This document shows, one piece after another, positions 30,571-41,392 of a stretch of DNA of 64,000 bases. The position numbers and the translations under genes are program-made. Every line of letters starts with the position of its first letter. Position 1 is the first letter of the stretch. Origin of the DNA: Klebsiella sp. BIGb0138 (GTDB taxonomy: Bacteria > Pseudomonadota > Gammaproteobacteria > Enterobacterales > Enterobacteriaceae); NCBI RefSeq assembly GCF_004342285.1, contig NZ_SMCV01000002.1:496001-560000 (forward strand). Direction: 5' to 3'. The notes below the pieces were generated by a model, which had not been told where the DNA came from, searched no databases, and saw only the letters and a list, made by a program, of their open reading frames with translations.

Positions 30571-32315
30571 TGGCCAAATTGCATCTTATGCAGTTGGGCA
30601 TATACGCCGCGGTGCGCCAGCAGATCGGCATGGCTACCGCGTTCAACGATATGACCCTCTTCCACCACCACAATTTCGTCGGCTTGCTCGATGGTTGACA
30701 GGCGGTGAGCAATCACCAGCGAAGTGCGGTTCTTTTGCAGTTCGTCGAGCGCAGCCTGGATGGCGCGTTCGGATTCGGTATCCAGCGCCGAGGTTGCTTC
30801 GTCCAGAATCAGGATCGGGCTGTTACGCAGCAGCGCCCGCGCGATGGCAATACGCTGACGCTGACCGCCGGAAAGCAGGACGCCATTCTCGCCGATAACC
30901 GTATCCAGGCCATTATCCATTTTGCTGATAAAGTCCATGGCATAGGCCATCCGCGCCGCTTCTTCGATCTGCTCACGGCTGTACTCTTCTGTGCGCGCGT
31001 AGGCGATGTTATTCGCCACCGTATCGTTGAACAGATGGACGTTTTGCGATACCAGCGCGACCTGATCGCGCAGAGAAGCCAGGGTGTATTCGCGCAGGTC
31101 GTGCCCATCCAGCGTAATCTGCCCTTCATCGATATCATAAAAGCGGGTGATCAGGCTGGCGATAGTCGATTTACCCGACCCCGAACGCCCCACCAGCGCG
31201 ACCGTTTTACCCTCATGGATACTCAGATTGATATTACGCAGCGCCGGCGCATCGCGGCCCGGGTAGGTAAAGGTGACGTTGTTGAACTCGAGATTGCCTT
31301 TCGCACGCTCGATAACCCGCTTACCCTCGTCTTTTTCCTGTTCGGAATCAAGGATCGCAAACAGCGTCTGGCAGGCGGCCATCCCGCGCTGGAACTGGGC
31401 GTTGACGTTAGTCAGGGATTTCAGCGGGCGCATCAGGGCAATCATGGAAGAGAAGACGACGGTGATCGTACCGGCGGTCAAGGTTTCCATCACGCTGGGG
31501 AAGCTGGCGGCATACAGAACAAACGCCAAAGCCAGCGAGGCGATCAGCTGAATGATCGGATCGGAGATAGACGACGCGGAGACCATTTTCATCCCCTGCA
31601 AACGCATCTTGTTGCTGACCTTATCAAAACGGCTGCTTTCTACCGCCTGGCCGCCGAACATCAGCACTTCTTTATGCCCTTTCAGCATCTGTTCAGCGCT
31701 GGTGGTCACCTGCCCCATGGTATTCTGCATGTTTTTACTGATATTACGAAAACGTTTGGATACCACGCGAATCGCCATTGAGACGATAGGAGCCAACACG
31801 ATCAGAATTAGCGACAGCTGCCAGCTGTAGTAGAACATCATGATAAACAGGCCGATGATCGAAGCCCCTTCGCGCACCACGGTGATCAGCGCGCTGGAAG
31901 AGGATGACGCCACCTGTTCGGAGTCGTAGGTGATACGCGACAGCAGAGTCCCTGTCGACTGCTTGTCAAAGAAGGAAACCGGCATCCCCATCATATGGCT
32001 GAACAGTCGGCGACGCATGGTCATAACCACTTTGCCGGAAACCCAGGAGATACAGTAGCTTGAAATATAGCTGGTGACGCCGCGCAGCACCATCAGGCCG
32101 ATCACTACCAGCGGCATCCAGAGCAGCACTGAGCGATCCGTTTTACCAAAACCATCATCCAGTAACGGTTTAAGAAGCGATAGCATGAAGGTATCACTAC
32201 CCGCGTTAAACACTAACGCGACTGCCGCCACGATCAGTCCGGTTTTAAACGGCGCAATAATCGGCCAGAGTCGGCGGAAGGTCTGCCACGTGGAGAGGTC
32301 TTTATCGTTCTGCAT
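30567..32315 (-). CDS. msbA: Lipid A export ATP-binding/permease protein MsbA
   Basis: MsbA flips core-lipid A from the inner to the outer leaflet of the inner membrane. It has 582 residues, the E. coli length, a fused half-transporter: six membrane helices in about residues 20-320, then the nucleotide-binding domain with Walker [15 protein letters not shown] (near 376), signature [16 protein letters not shown] (near 480), Walker [14 protein letters not shown] and switch His in [11 protein letters not shown]. It lies 36 bp downstream of ycaI and overlaps lpxK by 4 bp. Confidence 0.97.
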   Translation of the reverse strand: MQNDKDLSTWQTFRRLWPIIAPFKTGLIVAAVALVFNAGSDTFMLSLLKPLLDDGFGKTDRSVLLWMPLVVIGLMVLRGVTSYISSYCISWVSGKVVMTMRRRLFSHMMGMPVSFFDKQSTGTLLSRITYDSEQVASSSSSALITVVREGASIIGLFIMMFYYSWQLSLILIVLAPIVSMAIRVVSKRFRNISKNMQNTMGQVTTSAEQMLKGHKEVLMFGGQAVESSRFDKVSNKMRLQGMKMVSASSISDPIIQLIASLALAFVLYAASFPSVMETLTAGTITVVFSSMIALMRPLKSLTNVNAQFQRGMAACQTLFAILDSEQEKDEGKRVIERAKGNLEFNNVTFTYPGRDAPALRNINLSIHEGKTVALVGRSGSGKSTIASLITRFYDIDEGQITLDGHDLREYTLASLRDQVALVSQNVHLFNDTVANNIAYARTEEYSREQIEEAARMAYAMDFISKMDNGLDTVIGENGVLLSGGQRQRIAIARALLRNSPILILDEATSALDTESERAIQAALDELQKNRTSLVIAHRLSTIEQADEIVVVEEGHIVERGSHADLLAHRGVYAQLHKMQFGQ

Positions 32316-32351
32316 TCAATAAACCAGCTTGTGTTGAAATAGCCGCATATT

Positions 32352-34616
32352 CTACCCGTTATCCGCGGTCTCGCCAAACCACTGATGATACCAACGCGGT
32401 AAAAGTTGATCTCGTAAGCCGTGGATTTGCCAACCCTCTGCGGAAAAACTCACCGTAATTTGCCCCTGATGCGGCGTATCGAACCACTGATAGCCCTGTT
32501 GCCGATAGCGCTGAATAACCTTTTCTGCAGGCATATGCCACGCATTATAGCGGGACAGAGAGGCCAGCGCCGCCGCACCTCCGGTTCGCTGCAATAGCGC
32601 TAGCGAAGAAGAGGTATTGCTGCCATGATGCGGAACCTGGATAAGTGTAGACGCAAGATGCTGCCAGTAGCGGCTCAACATGGCCCTTTCCGCTGGAATT
32701 TCAATATCTCCGGTCAGCAGAATGCTGCGCTTTCCATCATCGATTCGCACCACGCAGGAGCGATTATTGCCGGTTGCGCTGCTCCCCGGCAGTGGCCATA
32801 GCGCGCGAAAAGTTAACCCGCGCCACTGCCAGCTTTCACCGCGGCGGCATGCCCGATGCCCCGCCCAGTCCAGAGGGCTGCGGACCCAGAGCCCGGGCCA
32901 GGCCTCGAGGAGCGAGTTCAGACCGCCGCGATGATCGAGATGCTCATGGCTCAGGATAATGCCTTCCGGACGCAGGTTATGCCAGCGGAGCCAGGGAATA
33001 ATAATCTGCCGACCGCTATCGCCATCGGGCCAGGCCAGCCCGGTATCATAAAGGATAGCCGCGCCCTGGCGCTCGATAACCAGCGCCAGCCCCTGCCCGA
33101 CATCCAGCATCGTCACCCGCCATTCATCCTGTGGCAGGTGGCGCCAGAAGGGCCAGCTCAGCAGCACGGTGCTACTGAGACAGACAGCCGGGAGCGAACG
33201 CCAGGCATGAAAGCGCCAGACCAGAAGTATCAGCCACGGCAGGACGCTCACCCCTGCCCAGCGGAAATCCAGGCTGAGCCAGCCCTGTGGCAGCAGACGC
33301 AAAAACCAGAATAACCCCGCCAGCAGCCGGTCGGCCAGCAGCCACAAAGCCATCTCGGCCAGCACGGGTCCGCAGAGGTGTACCACCATCGCCCCCAGAA
33401 TGAGGGGCACGATAACAAAGGTCACTAACGGGACGGCAACAAGATTCGCCACCCAGGAAGTCATACTCATGCCGTGAAAGAGGACGATCTGGAGAGGTAA
33501 TAGCAGGAACATCAGTCCGAACTGCAGGTGGCATAAAGCCAGTATCTGGCGCAGCGGCCAGCGGCAGGCGTGTAATGACACCGGCACCAGCTGATACCAG
33601 AAAATCAGCGTCGCGACGGCAAATGCCGACAGCCACAGGCTATCGGACAACACCGCCAGCGGATCGGCGAATAAAATCGCGGCGATACCGCATCCCCATA
33701 TCTGCCAGGGCGACCAGCGCCTGCCGGATAAGCGCAGGCCAACCCCCGCGCCTAACGCGACGCAGGTCCGCAGGGCCGGCGGCTGCATCCCGGTCAGCCA
33801 GGCATAAAATAACGCACAGACCAGGCCCGTGAGTAATGGCATCTGCCAGCCTATCCAGCGGCAGGGCAAAAAGAATTGCAGGCCACGTACCGCTAACCCA
33901 CCCAGCAATGCCCCCAGCGCGATATGCAGGCCGGATATCGCCATCAGATGCGAGGTTCCGGTTTCCTGCATCAGGACTTTTATCTCTCCCGGCACCACCA
34001 GACGCTCCCCCATCCCGAGCCCTAATATCACCGACTGCCAGGGGAATGCGGTAAGGGTATGCTCTAACGACGCCAGATAGCGCGCCCGCAGGCTGCAGTT
34101 CAGGTCGAGCGCCTCAGCGGAGGTAAAGCGCCCGGTTAAAGCGCGATGCTGGGCCAGGGCGTAACGCTGGCCGTCAAAGCCCCCCTCATTGAGCTGGCTA
34201 TGGATCGGCCGAATCCGGGCGGTCATTCGCCAGCGCTGCCCGGCGCACGGTGGCTCGGGAAGAGAACGGCCGTAAAACGTAACGCCCGGTGCGGGAGACA
34301 GGCGCCGCCCGTTTAAACGGGTGATATTTCCCTGGAACGTGGTCTCCCCGTCCACGGCGCTCAGCTCAACCTCTATCTGACGGGAACCGCCCGCTAACGC
34401 CTGAGTCGGCCATAGCGCCTGCTGCGCGTGGAGTACGCCCCACGCGAAAAACAGCATTGTCAGTGCCAGATAGCGGGCAACGGTTCTGCGGGACAGCGCG
34501 ACCAGCAGAGCGCCGACAACGGTGCCCTGTACGGTGGCCAACGTGGGTAAATCAGGTAATAACAACAGCGGTAACATCCCGCAAATCGCGCACCCGGCAA
34601 GCTGTGGCAAACGCAT
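32352..34616 (-). CDS. ycaI: ComEC/Rec2-family DNA-uptake channel homologue YcaI
   Basis: This is a 754-residue polytopic membrane protein, the E. coli YcaI length. An N-terminal membrane/OB-like DUF4131 region contains CSLRARYLASLEHTL, the ComEC core has ILGLGMGERLVVPGE and LMAISGLHIALGALLGGL, and the C-terminal metallo-beta-lactamase-like domain holds SHEHLDHRGGLNSLL and QVPHHGSNTSSS. ComEC proteins carry single-stranded DNA across the inner membrane in competent bacteria; use for DNA uptake is suggested but not shown in enterobacteria. The ATG at 34614-34616, behind GGGAGG, was chosen over an upstream codon at 34646. The frame is intact. Confidence 0.92.
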   Translation of the reverse strand: MRLPQLAGCAICGMLPLLLLPDLPTLATVQGTVVGALLVALSRRTVARYLALTMLFFAWGVLHAQQALWPTQALAGGSRQIEVELSAVDGETTFQGNITRLNGRRLSPAPGVTFYGRSLPEPPCAGQRWRMTARIRPIHSQLNEGGFDGQRYALAQHRALTGRFTSAEALDLNCSLRARYLASLEHTLTAFPWQSVILGLGMGERLVVPGEIKVLMQETGTSHLMAISGLHIALGALLGGLAVRGLQFFLPCRWIGWQMPLLTGLVCALFYAWLTGMQPPALRTCVALGAGVGLRLSGRRWSPWQIWGCGIAAILFADPLAVLSDSLWLSAFAVATLIFWYQLVPVSLHACRWPLRQILALCHLQFGLMFLLLPLQIVLFHGMSMTSWVANLVAVPLVTFVIVPLILGAMVVHLCGPVLAEMALWLLADRLLAGLFWFLRLLPQGWLSLDFRWAGVSVLPWLILLVWRFHAWRSLPAVCLSSTVLLSWPFWRHLPQDEWRVTMLDVGQGLALVIERQGAAILYDTGLAWPDGDSGRQIIIPWLRWHNLRPEGIILSHEHLDHRGGLNSLLEAWPGLWVRSPLDWAGHRACRRGESWQWRGLTFRALWPLPGSSATGNNRSCVVRIDDGKRSILLTGDIEIPAERAMLSRYWQHLASTLIQVPHHGSNTSSSLALLQRTGGAAALASLSRYNAWHMPAEKVIQRYRQQGYQWFDTPHQGQITVSFSAEGWQIHGLRDQLLPRWYHQWFGETADNG

Positions 34617-34763
34617 AGCGCCCTCCCTGTTAACCAGAAGTATCACGCTAAGCCAGAGGCTCGTCAGTCACCGTTCGATTAGCCCGGATTTTTGCTTCCG
34701 CAGAAACGTTCGGCTTGCCGCAAAGAGGATGTTTTTTTGTGAGGAGGGACAAATAGCAGGCAT

Positions 34764-34793
34764 AAAAAAAGCACCTTCTGCGGTGCTTTTTTT
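34764..34793. terminator. Terminator downstream of ihfB
   Basis: AAAAAAAGCACC and GGTGCTTTTTTT (34764-34775, 34782-34793) form a 12-bp stem, 5 bp of it GC-containing, with a 6-nt loop. A-runs and T-runs on both sides allow termination in either direction; the likely user is ihfB. Confidence 0.85.
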
Positions 34794-34827
34794 ATTGTCA
34801 GAGTACGTTGTCGCCGTTCTGCGAGAC

Positions 34828-35115
34828 TTACTCTTCGTAAATATTGGCGCGGTCGCGTAATTCTTTCCCGGGCTTAAAGTGCGGAACGTACTTACCTTCC
34901 AGTTCGACTTTATCGCCAGTTTTCGGGTTACGCCCGGTGCGAGGTGCTCGATAATGCAAAGAGAAACTGCCGAAACCGCGGATTTCAATGCGCTCACCTT
35001 GAGCAAGCGTTGAGGCCATATGTTCCAGCATTTCTTTAACAGCATCTTCGACCGCTTTCGCAGGAATGTGAGATTGCTGGCTGGCAAGTCTTTCTATCAA
35101 TTCTGACTTGGTCAT
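34828..35115 (-). CDS. ihfB: Integration host factor subunit beta
   Basis: IhfB pairs with IhfA to bend DNA sharply at promoters, origins and recombination sites. It has 95 residues (E. coli 94; the end reads ANIYEE). The HU/IHF fold shows two N-terminal helices, [21 protein letters not shown] with the DNA-intercalating proline (P64) at the tip of the arm, and [10 protein letters not shown]. The start at 35115 follows GGAGGAATA. It lies 151 bp downstream of rpsA, as in E. coli. Confidence 0.96.
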   Translation of the reverse strand: MTKSELIERLASQQSHIPAKAVEDAVKEMLEHMASTLAQGERIEIRGFGSFSLHYRAPRTGRNPKTGDKVELEGKYVPHFKPGKELRDRANIYEE

Positions 35116-35162
35116 TATTCCTCCGGTTTCCTTCAAGGCAAAATTAGCTAACTGCTTTAAAC

Positions 35163-35185
35163 AAGGGCGGCCGTAGCCGCCCTTT
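35163..35185 (-). terminator. Hairpin downstream of rpsA
   Basis: AAGGGCGGC (35163-35171) and GCCGCCCTT (35176-35184) form a perfect 9-bp stem with a CGTA loop. On the minus strand GTTTAAAGC follows, a weak T-run, so termination may be partial and allow some ihfB readthrough. Confidence 0.65.
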
Positions 35186-35235
35186 GTGCTTGATTACAGG
35201 ACGAATCCTGCAATCTGTCAAGTAAACTCGTCATA

Positions 35236-35258
35236 ATTCAGGTTGTTGTAACCTGAAT
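35236..35258 (-). other. Second hairpin just after the rpsA stop codon
   Basis: A perfect 9-bp inverted repeat ATTCAGGTT (35236-35244) and AACCTGAAT (35250-35258), loop GTTGT, begins 8 bp past the rpsA stop. There is no T-run. It may stabilise the abundant rpsA mRNA 3' end. Confidence 0.5.
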
Positions 35259-35266
35259 GACGAAAA

Positions 35267-36940
35267 TTACTCGCCTTTAGCTGCTTTGAAAGCTTCAGCC
35301 ATTGCGTTGTTAGAGAAGTTTGCATCTTCCTGTTTATTAACAGTGGCGATAGCATCTTTCTCATCAGCTTCGTCTTTAGCACGAACAGACAGGCTGATTG
35401 CGCGGTTTTTACGATCAACGCCGGTGAATTTAGCTTCAACGTCATCGCCAACGCTCAGAACCAGAGTCGCATCTTCAACGCGGTCGCGGGAAGCTTCAGA
35501 AGCGCGCAGGTAACCTTCAACGCCGTCAGCCAGTTCTACGGTTGCGCCTTTAGCGTCAACTGCAGTGACTTTACCGTTGACGATTGCGCCTTTCTTGTTC
35601 AGTGCAACCCAGTTGTTGAACGGATCTTCTGCGAGCTGTTTAACGCCCAGAGAGATACGCTCACGCTCTGCGTCAACCTGCAGAACAACCGCTGCGATTT
35701 CGTCGCCTTTTTTGTATTCACGTACTGCTTCTTCGCCTGCAACGTTCCAGGAGATGTCAGACAGGTGAACCAGGCCGTCGATGCCGCCGTCCAGGCCGAT
35801 GAAGATACCGAAGTCAGTGATAGACTTGATTTTACCTTCAACACGGTCGCCCTTGTTGTGGGTTTCCGCAAACTGCTGCCACGGGTTGTTTTTGCACTGC
35901 TTCAGACCCAGGGAGATACGACGACGTTCTTCGTCGATATCCAGAACCATAACTTCCACTACGTCGCCAACGTTAACAACTTTGGACGGGTGGATGTTTT
36001 TGTTGGTCCAATCCATTTCGGAAACGTGAACCAGGCCTTCAACGCCTTCTTCGATTTCAACGAAGCAGCCGTAGTCGGTCAGGTTGGTCACGCGACCGGT
36101 CAGTTTGGTACCTTCCGGATAACGCTTAGCGATAGCTACCCACGGATCTTCGCCCAGCTGTTTCAGGCCCAGAGATACACGAGTACGCTCGCGGTCGAAC
36201 TTCAGCACTTTAACCGTGATTTCGTCGCCAACATTGACGATTTCGCTCGGGTGCTTAACGCGTTTCCACGCCATGTCGGTGATGTGCAGCAGGCCGTCAA
36301 CGCCGCCCAGATCAACGAATGCGCCGTAGTCAGTGAGGTTCTTAACGATACCTTTGACTTCCATGCCTTCCTGCAGGTTTTCCAGCAGCTGATCGCGTTC
36401 TGCGCTGTTTTCGGATTCGATAACGGCACGACGGGAAACAACAACGTTGTTACGCTTCTGGTCAAGCTTGATGACTTTGAACTCAAGCTCTTTGCCTTCC
36501 AGGTGCAGGGTGTCGCGAACCGGACGAACGTCAACCAGGGAACCCGGCAGGAACGCGCGAATACCATTCAGCTCAACAGTGAAGCCACCTTTAACTTTGC
36601 CGTTGATAACACCGACTACAGTTTCAGCTTCTTCGTAAGCTTTTTCCAGCGTGATCCAAGCTTCGTGACGTTTAGCTTTTTCACGGGACAGCAGGGTTTC
36701 ACCGAAGCCGTCTTCTACTGCATCCAGGGCAACGTCAACTTCGTCACCGACCTGGATTTCCAGCTCGCCCTGGGCGTTTTTGAACTGCTCTGCCGGAATG
36801 GCAGACTCAGATTTCAGACCGGCGTCAACCAGTACGATATCTTTGTCGATAGCAACAACAACACCACGAACGATGGAACCCGGACGGGTTTCGATTGTTT
36901 TTAAGGATTCTTCAAATAGTTGAGCAAAAGATTCAGTCAT
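35267..36940 (-). CDS. rpsA: 30S ribosomal protein S1
   Basis: S1 binds mRNA leaders and unfolds them on the 30S subunit; it also represses its own translation. The 557 residues equal E. coli. Six S1 repeats are visible, the first two for ribosome binding and the later four for RNA, for example [40 protein letters not shown] and [20 protein letters not shown]. The start codon is preceded by CCTGAAGATTAAAC, with only a weak Shine-Dalgarno match, which is typical of the S1 autoregulated leader. Codon use is strongly biased as in highly expressed genes. It lies downstream of cmk. Confidence 0.97.
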   Translation of the reverse strand: MTESFAQLFEESLKTIETRPGSIVRGVVVAIDKDIVLVDAGLKSESAIPAEQFKNAQGELEIQVGDEVDVALDAVEDGFGETLLSREKAKRHEAWITLEKAYEEAETVVGVINGKVKGGFTVELNGIRAFLPGSLVDVRPVRDTLHLEGKELEFKVIKLDQKRNNVVVSRRAVIESENSAERDQLLENLQEGMEVKGIVKNLTDYGAFVDLGGVDGLLHITDMAWKRVKHPSEIVNVGDEITVKVLKFDRERTRVSLGLKQLGEDPWVAIAKRYPEGTKLTGRVTNLTDYGCFVEIEEGVEGLVHVSEMDWTNKNIHPSKVVNVGDVVEVMVLDIDEERRRISLGLKQCKNNPWQQFAETHNKGDRVEGKIKSITDFGIFIGLDGGIDGLVHLSDISWNVAGEEAVREYKKGDEIAAVVLQVDAERERISLGVKQLAEDPFNNWVALNKKGAIVNGKVTAVDAKGATVELADGVEGYLRASEASRDRVEDATLVLSVGDDVEAKFTGVDRKNRAISLSVRAKDEADEKDAIATVNKQEDANFSNNAMAEAFKAAKGE

Positions 36941-37075
36941 GTTTAATCTTCAGGTTTCATATTTAACGTCCACCTGGCTCCATGCCGGATGGGGTTGTTT
37001 AACATACCCGCTAACACTCCATTGCTGCGGGGGTACTGCTATAATTCGGAGGCCTGGCGCTTCACCGTTTAACGG

Positions 37076-37759
37076 TCAGGCGACTGCCAATTTTTCGCGC
37101 GCATAGTGTAGCGCTTTTTCAATAACTTGCTCAATGTTTAGTTCAGTCGAATCGAGAACTAAAGCATCAGCGGCCGGGACAAGCGGCGCCACGCTGCGAT
37201 TGCGGTCGCGATCGTCACGCTCTTTTATCTCGGACAAAAGACGTTCAAAGTTAACACTAAAGCCCTTTTCCTGCAACTGCAGCATGCGTCTGTGGGCACG
37301 CTCCTGCGCGGATGCATCAAGGAAAATTTTCACCGGCGCATCGGGAAACACCACGGTTCCCATGTCACGTCCATCGGCAATCAGGCCGGGCAATTCACGA
37401 AAAGCGCGCTGACGACGGAGTAACGCTTCACGCACGCGCGGAAACGCAGCCACTTTCGAGGCGGTATTCGCCACTTCCTGGGTACGGATTTCAGCGCTGA
37501 CGTCTTCGCCTTCCAGCACGACCTCCAGATGACCGTCGGTGGAAATAAAACGTACATCCAGATGCGCGGCCAACGGCACCAGCGCCTCTTCCGATTCGAC
37601 ATCAACATGATGATGCAGCGCCGCGAGGGCCAGAACGCGATAGATAGCACCGGAATCCAGCAGATGCCAGCCCAGCGCTTCCGCCATTGCCTTGCACAAC
37701 GTGCCTTTACCCGCGCCGCCAGGCCCATCAATGGTGATTACCGGAATATTTGCCGTCAT
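37076..37759 (-). CDS. cmk: Cytidylate kinase
   Basis: Cmk phosphorylates CMP and dCMP with ATP, recycling nucleotides from RNA turnover. It has 227 residues as in E. coli. The P-loop GPGGAGKGT spans residues 12-20; [14 protein letters not shown] and [15 protein letters not shown] form the nucleotide-binding sites, and [13 protein letters not shown] the lid. The ATG at 37757-37759 follows AAGGAGAAAAAG; the frame extends to 37813 without support. It is upstream of rpsA on the same strand, and promoters of rpsA probably lie in its 3' part and in 36941-37075. Confidence 0.95.
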   Translation of the reverse strand: MTANIPVITIDGPGGAGKGTLCKAMAEALGWHLLDSGAIYRVLALAALHHHVDVESEEALVPLAAHLDVRFISTDGHLEVVLEGEDVSAEIRTQEVANTASKVAAFPRVREALLRRQRAFRELPGLIADGRDMGTVVFPDAPVKIFLDASAQERAHRRMLQLQEKGFSVNFERLLSEIKERDDRDRNRSVAPLVPAADALVLDSTELNIEQVIEKALHYAREKLAVA

Positions 37760-37952
37760 CTTTTTCTCCTTCAGCAAGGCGCATAGAATATAAACGCCGC
37801 GCATTATACGCATCTATACGCCGGAAAGTGAGCATTGCTTGCAAATTACGGACTACCAGAAATGTAATGCAGAAGAATTGCGCAATTATAGCGGGCCGAT
37901 GGAACATCAGCCCGGGAGATGACAATGTTTTACTTTTTTGCGTCGGCGAACG

Positions 37953-39236
37953 TTAAGCCAGCGTACTGATCCGCGCCAGCTGCTCGAAGTAATCCGGGAA
38001 GGTTTTCGCCGTGCACTTCGGATCGAGAATGGTCACCGGCGTATCGGACAGCGCCACCAGCGAGAAGCACATCGCCATGCGATGATCGTTATAGGTGCCA
38101 ATCTCGGCAAACTGCAGTTCGAGCGGCGGCGTGATGCGGATATAATCCTCACCCTCTTCCACTTCGGCGCCCACTTTACGCAGTTCGGTCGCCATCGCAA
38201 ACAGACGGTCGGTCTCTTTGACGCGCCAGTTATAGATGTTACGTAAGGTGGTGGTCCCCTTCGCAAACAGCGCCGCGGTAGCGATGGTCATCGCCGCATC
38301 CGGGATATGGTTCATATCCATATCAATCGCATTCAGCTCACCGCGAGTGCAGGCAATATAGTCTTCACCCCAGGTGACGGTGGCCCCCATCTTTTCCAGC
38401 ACGTCGGCAAAGCGGATATCGCCCTGCACGCTATTGCGACCGATGCCGGTCACTTTTACGGTACCGCCTTTGATCGCCCCGGCGGCGAGGAAATAGGAAG
38501 CCGAAGAGGCATCGCCTTCCACCAGATAATCGCCCGGCGACTGGTACTGCTGATTGCCGCTGATGACAAAACGCTGATAAGCCTGGTTCTCGACCTCAAC
38601 CCCAAAGGTTTTCATCAGATGCAGGGTGATATCAATATACGGTTTGGAAACCAGATCGCCTTTAATGGCGATCGTAGTATCCTGCGGCGCCAGAGGCGCG
38701 GCCATCAGCAACGCGGTCAGGAACTGGCTGGAGACGCTGCCGTCCACTTCAACCTGGCCGCCGGCAAAACCACCGCGCAGGCGCAGAGGCGGATAGTTTT
38801 CCTGCTCCAGATAATCAATTTGCGCGCCGCCCTGACGTAGAGCATCGACCAGATGACCAATCGGGCGCTCTTTCATCCGCGGCTCGCCGGTCAGCACGAT
38901 ATCGTTGCTTCCCAGGCACAGCGCGGCCGCCAGCGGACGCATCGCGGTCCCGGCGTTACCGAGGAACAGCTCCAGCGCGCTACCGGCCCGCAGCGGACCG
39001 GCGTTGCCGGTCACTTCACAGCGGGTACGATCGGCTGACAGGGCGTAATGAACTCCCAGGGCGCTCAGGGCATTCAGCATATGGCGTACATCGTCGCTGT
39101 CCAGCAGATTGGTCAGCACCGTAGTGCCACGGGCTAATGCCGCCAGCAGCAAAGCGCGGTTAGAGACACTTTTTGACCCAGGCAGGTTCACGGTGCCATC
39201 GACTCGCGCAATGGGTTGTAACGTCAGGGATTCCAT
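37953..39236 (-). CDS. aroA: 3-phosphoshikimate 1-carboxyvinyltransferase (EPSP synthase)
   Basis: AroA transfers enolpyruvyl from PEP to shikimate 3-phosphate in aromatic amino acid synthesis. It has 427 residues as in E. coli. The shikimate-phosphate site [16 protein letters not shown] (about 21-36), the PEP site [15 protein letters not shown] with unaltered Gly96 and Pro101 (a glyphosate-sensitive class I type), [10 protein letters not shown] and the C-terminal [12 protein letters not shown] are present. The start at 39236 was chosen for the family N-terminus [14 protein letters not shown]. It is second in serC-aroA, behind an intercistronic terminator. Confidence 0.96.
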   Translation of the reverse strand: MESLTLQPIARVDGTVNLPGSKSVSNRALLLAALARGTTVLTNLLDSDDVRHMLNALSALGVHYALSADRTRCEVTGNAGPLRAGSALELFLGNAGTAMRPLAAALCLGSNDIVLTGEPRMKERPIGHLVDALRQGGAQIDYLEQENYPPLRLRGGFAGGQVEVDGSVSSQFLTALLMAAPLAPQDTTIAIKGDLVSKPYIDITLHLMKTFGVEVENQAYQRFVISGNQQYQSPGDYLVEGDASSASYFLAAGAIKGGTVKVTGIGRNSVQGDIRFADVLEKMGATVTWGEDYIACTRGELNAIDMDMNHIPDAAMTIATAALFAKGTTTLRNIYNWRVKETDRLFAMATELRKVGAEVEEGEDYIRITPPLELQFAEIGTYNDHRMAMCFSLVALSDTPVTILDPKCTAKTFPDYFEQLARISTLA

Positions 39237-39262
39237 CAAACTCAACTCTCAAACAAACAGAA

Positions 39263-39289
39263 TAAAAACCCCGCAGGCCAGCTGCGGGG
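39263..39289 (-). terminator. Intercistronic terminator/attenuator between serC and aroA
   Basis: CCCCGCAG (39269-39276) and CTGCGGGG (39282-39289) form a perfect 8-bp GC-rich stem with a 5-nt loop; on the minus strand TTTTTATT follows. It lies after serC and before aroA. The serC-aroA operon of E. coli is known to have a readthrough terminator here, so aroA is expected to receive only part of serC transcription. Confidence 0.85.
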
Positions 39290-39308
39290 ATGAAAAGCAA
39301 GACCGTGA

Positions 39309-40397
39309 TTAGCCGTGACGACGTTCAAAGTCCTGCATAAAGTCGGTCAGCGCCTTCACGCCCGCCAGCGGCATCGCGTTATAGATAGAGGCACGCATAC
39401 CGCCAACCACCCGGTGGCCTTTCAGCGCGTGCAGGCCCGCGGCGAAGGACTCTTCAAGGAACAGTTTATCCAGCGCGCTGTCGGCCAGCTGGAACGGCAC
39501 GTTCATACGGGAACGGTTGGCCGCCGCCACGTCGTTACGATAGAAGCTGCTGCGATCGATAACGCCATAGAGCAGATCGGCTTTTTGCTGGTTGATCTGG
39601 TCCATTGCGGCCACCCCGCCCTGCTCTTTCAGCCATTTGAACACCAGGCCCGCCAGGTACCAGGCAAACGTCGGCGGGGTGTTAAACATCGAGTCGTTGG
39701 CATCCAGCACGGTGTAGTCAAGGATTGACGGACAGGCGACGTTGGCTTTGCCCAGCAGATCTTCGCGTACGATGACCAGCGTCAGGCCCGCCGGACCAAT
39801 GTTTTTCTGCGCGCCGGCATAGATAACACCGTAACGGCTGACGTCGATCGGCGCAGAAAGAATGGTGGAGGAGAAATCGGCCGCAACAATCACGTCGTCA
39901 GCAAAATTCGGCGTTTCATCAATCGCAATACCGTCGATGGTTTCATTCGGGCAATAGTGCAGATACGCCGCGCCAGGGGTCAGCTGCCACTCGCTCATCG
40001 GTTTGACCGCCCGCAGGCCATCAACCGTCACTTTGGCGTCGATGGTATTGGGCGAACAGTATTTTTTCGCTTCTTTAACCGCGCTTGCCGCCCAGTAACC
40101 CGCATCGACGTAGTCTGCGGTGGTTTTATCACCCAGCAGGTTCAGCGGAACGCCCGCGAACTGACCGCGACCGCCGCCGTGGCAGAATAAAACTTTGTAG
40201 TTGGAAGGGATATTGAGCAGATCGCGAAAATCCTGTTCTGCCGCCTCGGCCACCTGGATAAACTCTTTGCCACGGTGACTGATTTCCATGACCGACGTAC
40301 CCAGACCATGCCAGTCACACAATTCCTGCTGTGCCAGTTTGAGAACTTCCGCCGGCAGCATTGCCGGGCCCGAACTAAAGTTATAGACCTGAGCCAT
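39309..40397 (-). CDS. serC: Phosphoserine/phosphohydroxythreonine aminotransferase
   Basis: SerC makes 3-phosphoserine from 3-phosphohydroxypyruvate in serine synthesis and also serves the pyridoxal phosphate pathway. It has 362 residues as in E. coli. [20 protein letters not shown] opens the chain; [16 protein letters not shown] binds PLP phosphate near 75, and the PLP lysine is in [16 protein letters not shown] near 198. It is the first gene of serC-aroA, with the promoter in the 187-bp gap to ycaP. Confidence 0.97.
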   Translation of the reverse strand: MAQVYNFSSGPAMLPAEVLKLAQQELCDWHGLGTSVMEISHRGKEFIQVAEAAEQDFRDLLNIPSNYKVLFCHGGGRGQFAGVPLNLLGDKTTADYVDAGYWAASAVKEAKKYCSPNTIDAKVTVDGLRAVKPMSEWQLTPGAAYLHYCPNETIDGIAIDETPNFADDVIVAADFSSTILSAPIDVSRYGVIYAGAQKNIGPAGLTLVIVREDLLGKANVACPSILDYTVLDANDSMFNTPPTFAWYLAGLVFKWLKEQGGVAAMDQINQQKADLLYGVIDRSSFYRNDVAAANRSRMNVPFQLADSALDKLFLEESFAAGLHALKGHRVVGGMRASIYNAMPLAGVKALTDFMQDFERRHG

Positions 40398-40584
40398 TTC
40401 CCCTCACCACGTTGCTATGTTGTCTGCCCGCGAACCATCGCGAGCATAAGTTATTCCTGTGGCTATCGGTTTTATCATTCAGTGACACACACCGCAACGA
40501 GTAAAACTAAGCGGCCACGAAATGCGGCCGCCGTCACACAAAAGAATCTGCCAGCTTGACGTCATAAAACCGACATAATTGCTG

Positions 40585-41277
40585 TCAGGTGACTCTTTTC
40601 GCCCGGCTGGCCCGCGACCATTCTGCATTTGCGCAGCGCGGACATAATTGTTTATCCCCGGCGCGTAGCCTAAGAACTGCGCTACAACGTACGCAGGCAT
40701 ATTCATCGTCGCGCGGAATGGTGGCGAAGCTCGCGTTGTGCGGCGGAGGTAAAATGGACAGGCCGGCTTTAACGTCTCGATCAGGATAGTAGTAGAGACT
40801 AATTTGTCCGTTCGTTTCCAGAATAGCCAACCTGACCTGACCCAGCTGTTCAACACCGTTGACCCGCAGCTCCATAAAAAACTCGAATTCGGTCATGTTT
40901 TCCGCCTGTAATTTTTCCCAGGCCAGTTCACCCTGTTCGATGACCGCGATCGGTTTGCCCTCCAGTAAGTCCTCCAGCTTCTCGCTTTTACCCATCAGCC
41001 ACATAATCAGCCGGTAAAGCAGCGCCAGGGTGACAAAGACCACCAGCACCGGCAGCATCGGGACATCATCATAAAAAGCGACATCGCCCGCCGCGGAACC
41101 GAGGGTCAGAATAATGAGAACTTCAAACAGCGACATCTGCCGCACACCGCGTCGGCCGGTGATTTTAAGAAAAATAAAGACCAGTACAAAGGTGTACACG
41201 CTGCGCAGCGCCACCTCAGCCAAAAAATCCACTGGCACTTTATCCAACGCCATACGATGCCAATCAAATGCCTTCAT
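40585..41277 (-). CDS. ycaP: YcaP, DUF421 membrane protein
   Basis: This is a 230-residue inner-membrane protein of the DUF421/YetF family, the E. coli YcaP length. Three membrane helices lie in about residues 15-90, with FLKITGRRGVRQMSLFEVLI typical of the family, followed by a cytosolic domain (ELAWEKLQAENMTEFEFFMELR). The C-terminal tail has a CVRC and CPRC pair spaced as in a zinc ribbon, then a basic end RASRAKRVT. Function is unknown. It is divergent from ycaO across 115 bp. Confidence 0.9.
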   Translation of the reverse strand: MKAFDWHRMALDKVPVDFLAEVALRSVYTFVLVFIFLKITGRRGVRQMSLFEVLIILTLGSAAGDVAFYDDVPMLPVLVVFVTLALLYRLIMWLMGKSEKLEDLLEGKPIAVIEQGELAWEKLQAENMTEFEFFMELRVNGVEQLGQVRLAILETNGQISLYYYPDRDVKAGLSILPPPHNASFATIPRDDEYACVRCSAVLRLRAGDKQLCPRCANAEWSRASRAKRVT

Positions 41278-41392
41278 GGTTAACGCCTGAACAGTTATCG
41301 GGTGTCAGTAAGGATAGCCAGACGATGGAGATAGCGCCGGTCATCTAAAAGCCGTATCATTGCGCGCTTTACGTACGATAAAAGTGATCGCC

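Noticed and set aside
35765-36904. 379-codon open frame antisense to rpsA
   Set aside because: Shadow in a strongly codon-biased gene; repetitive because of the S1 repeats.
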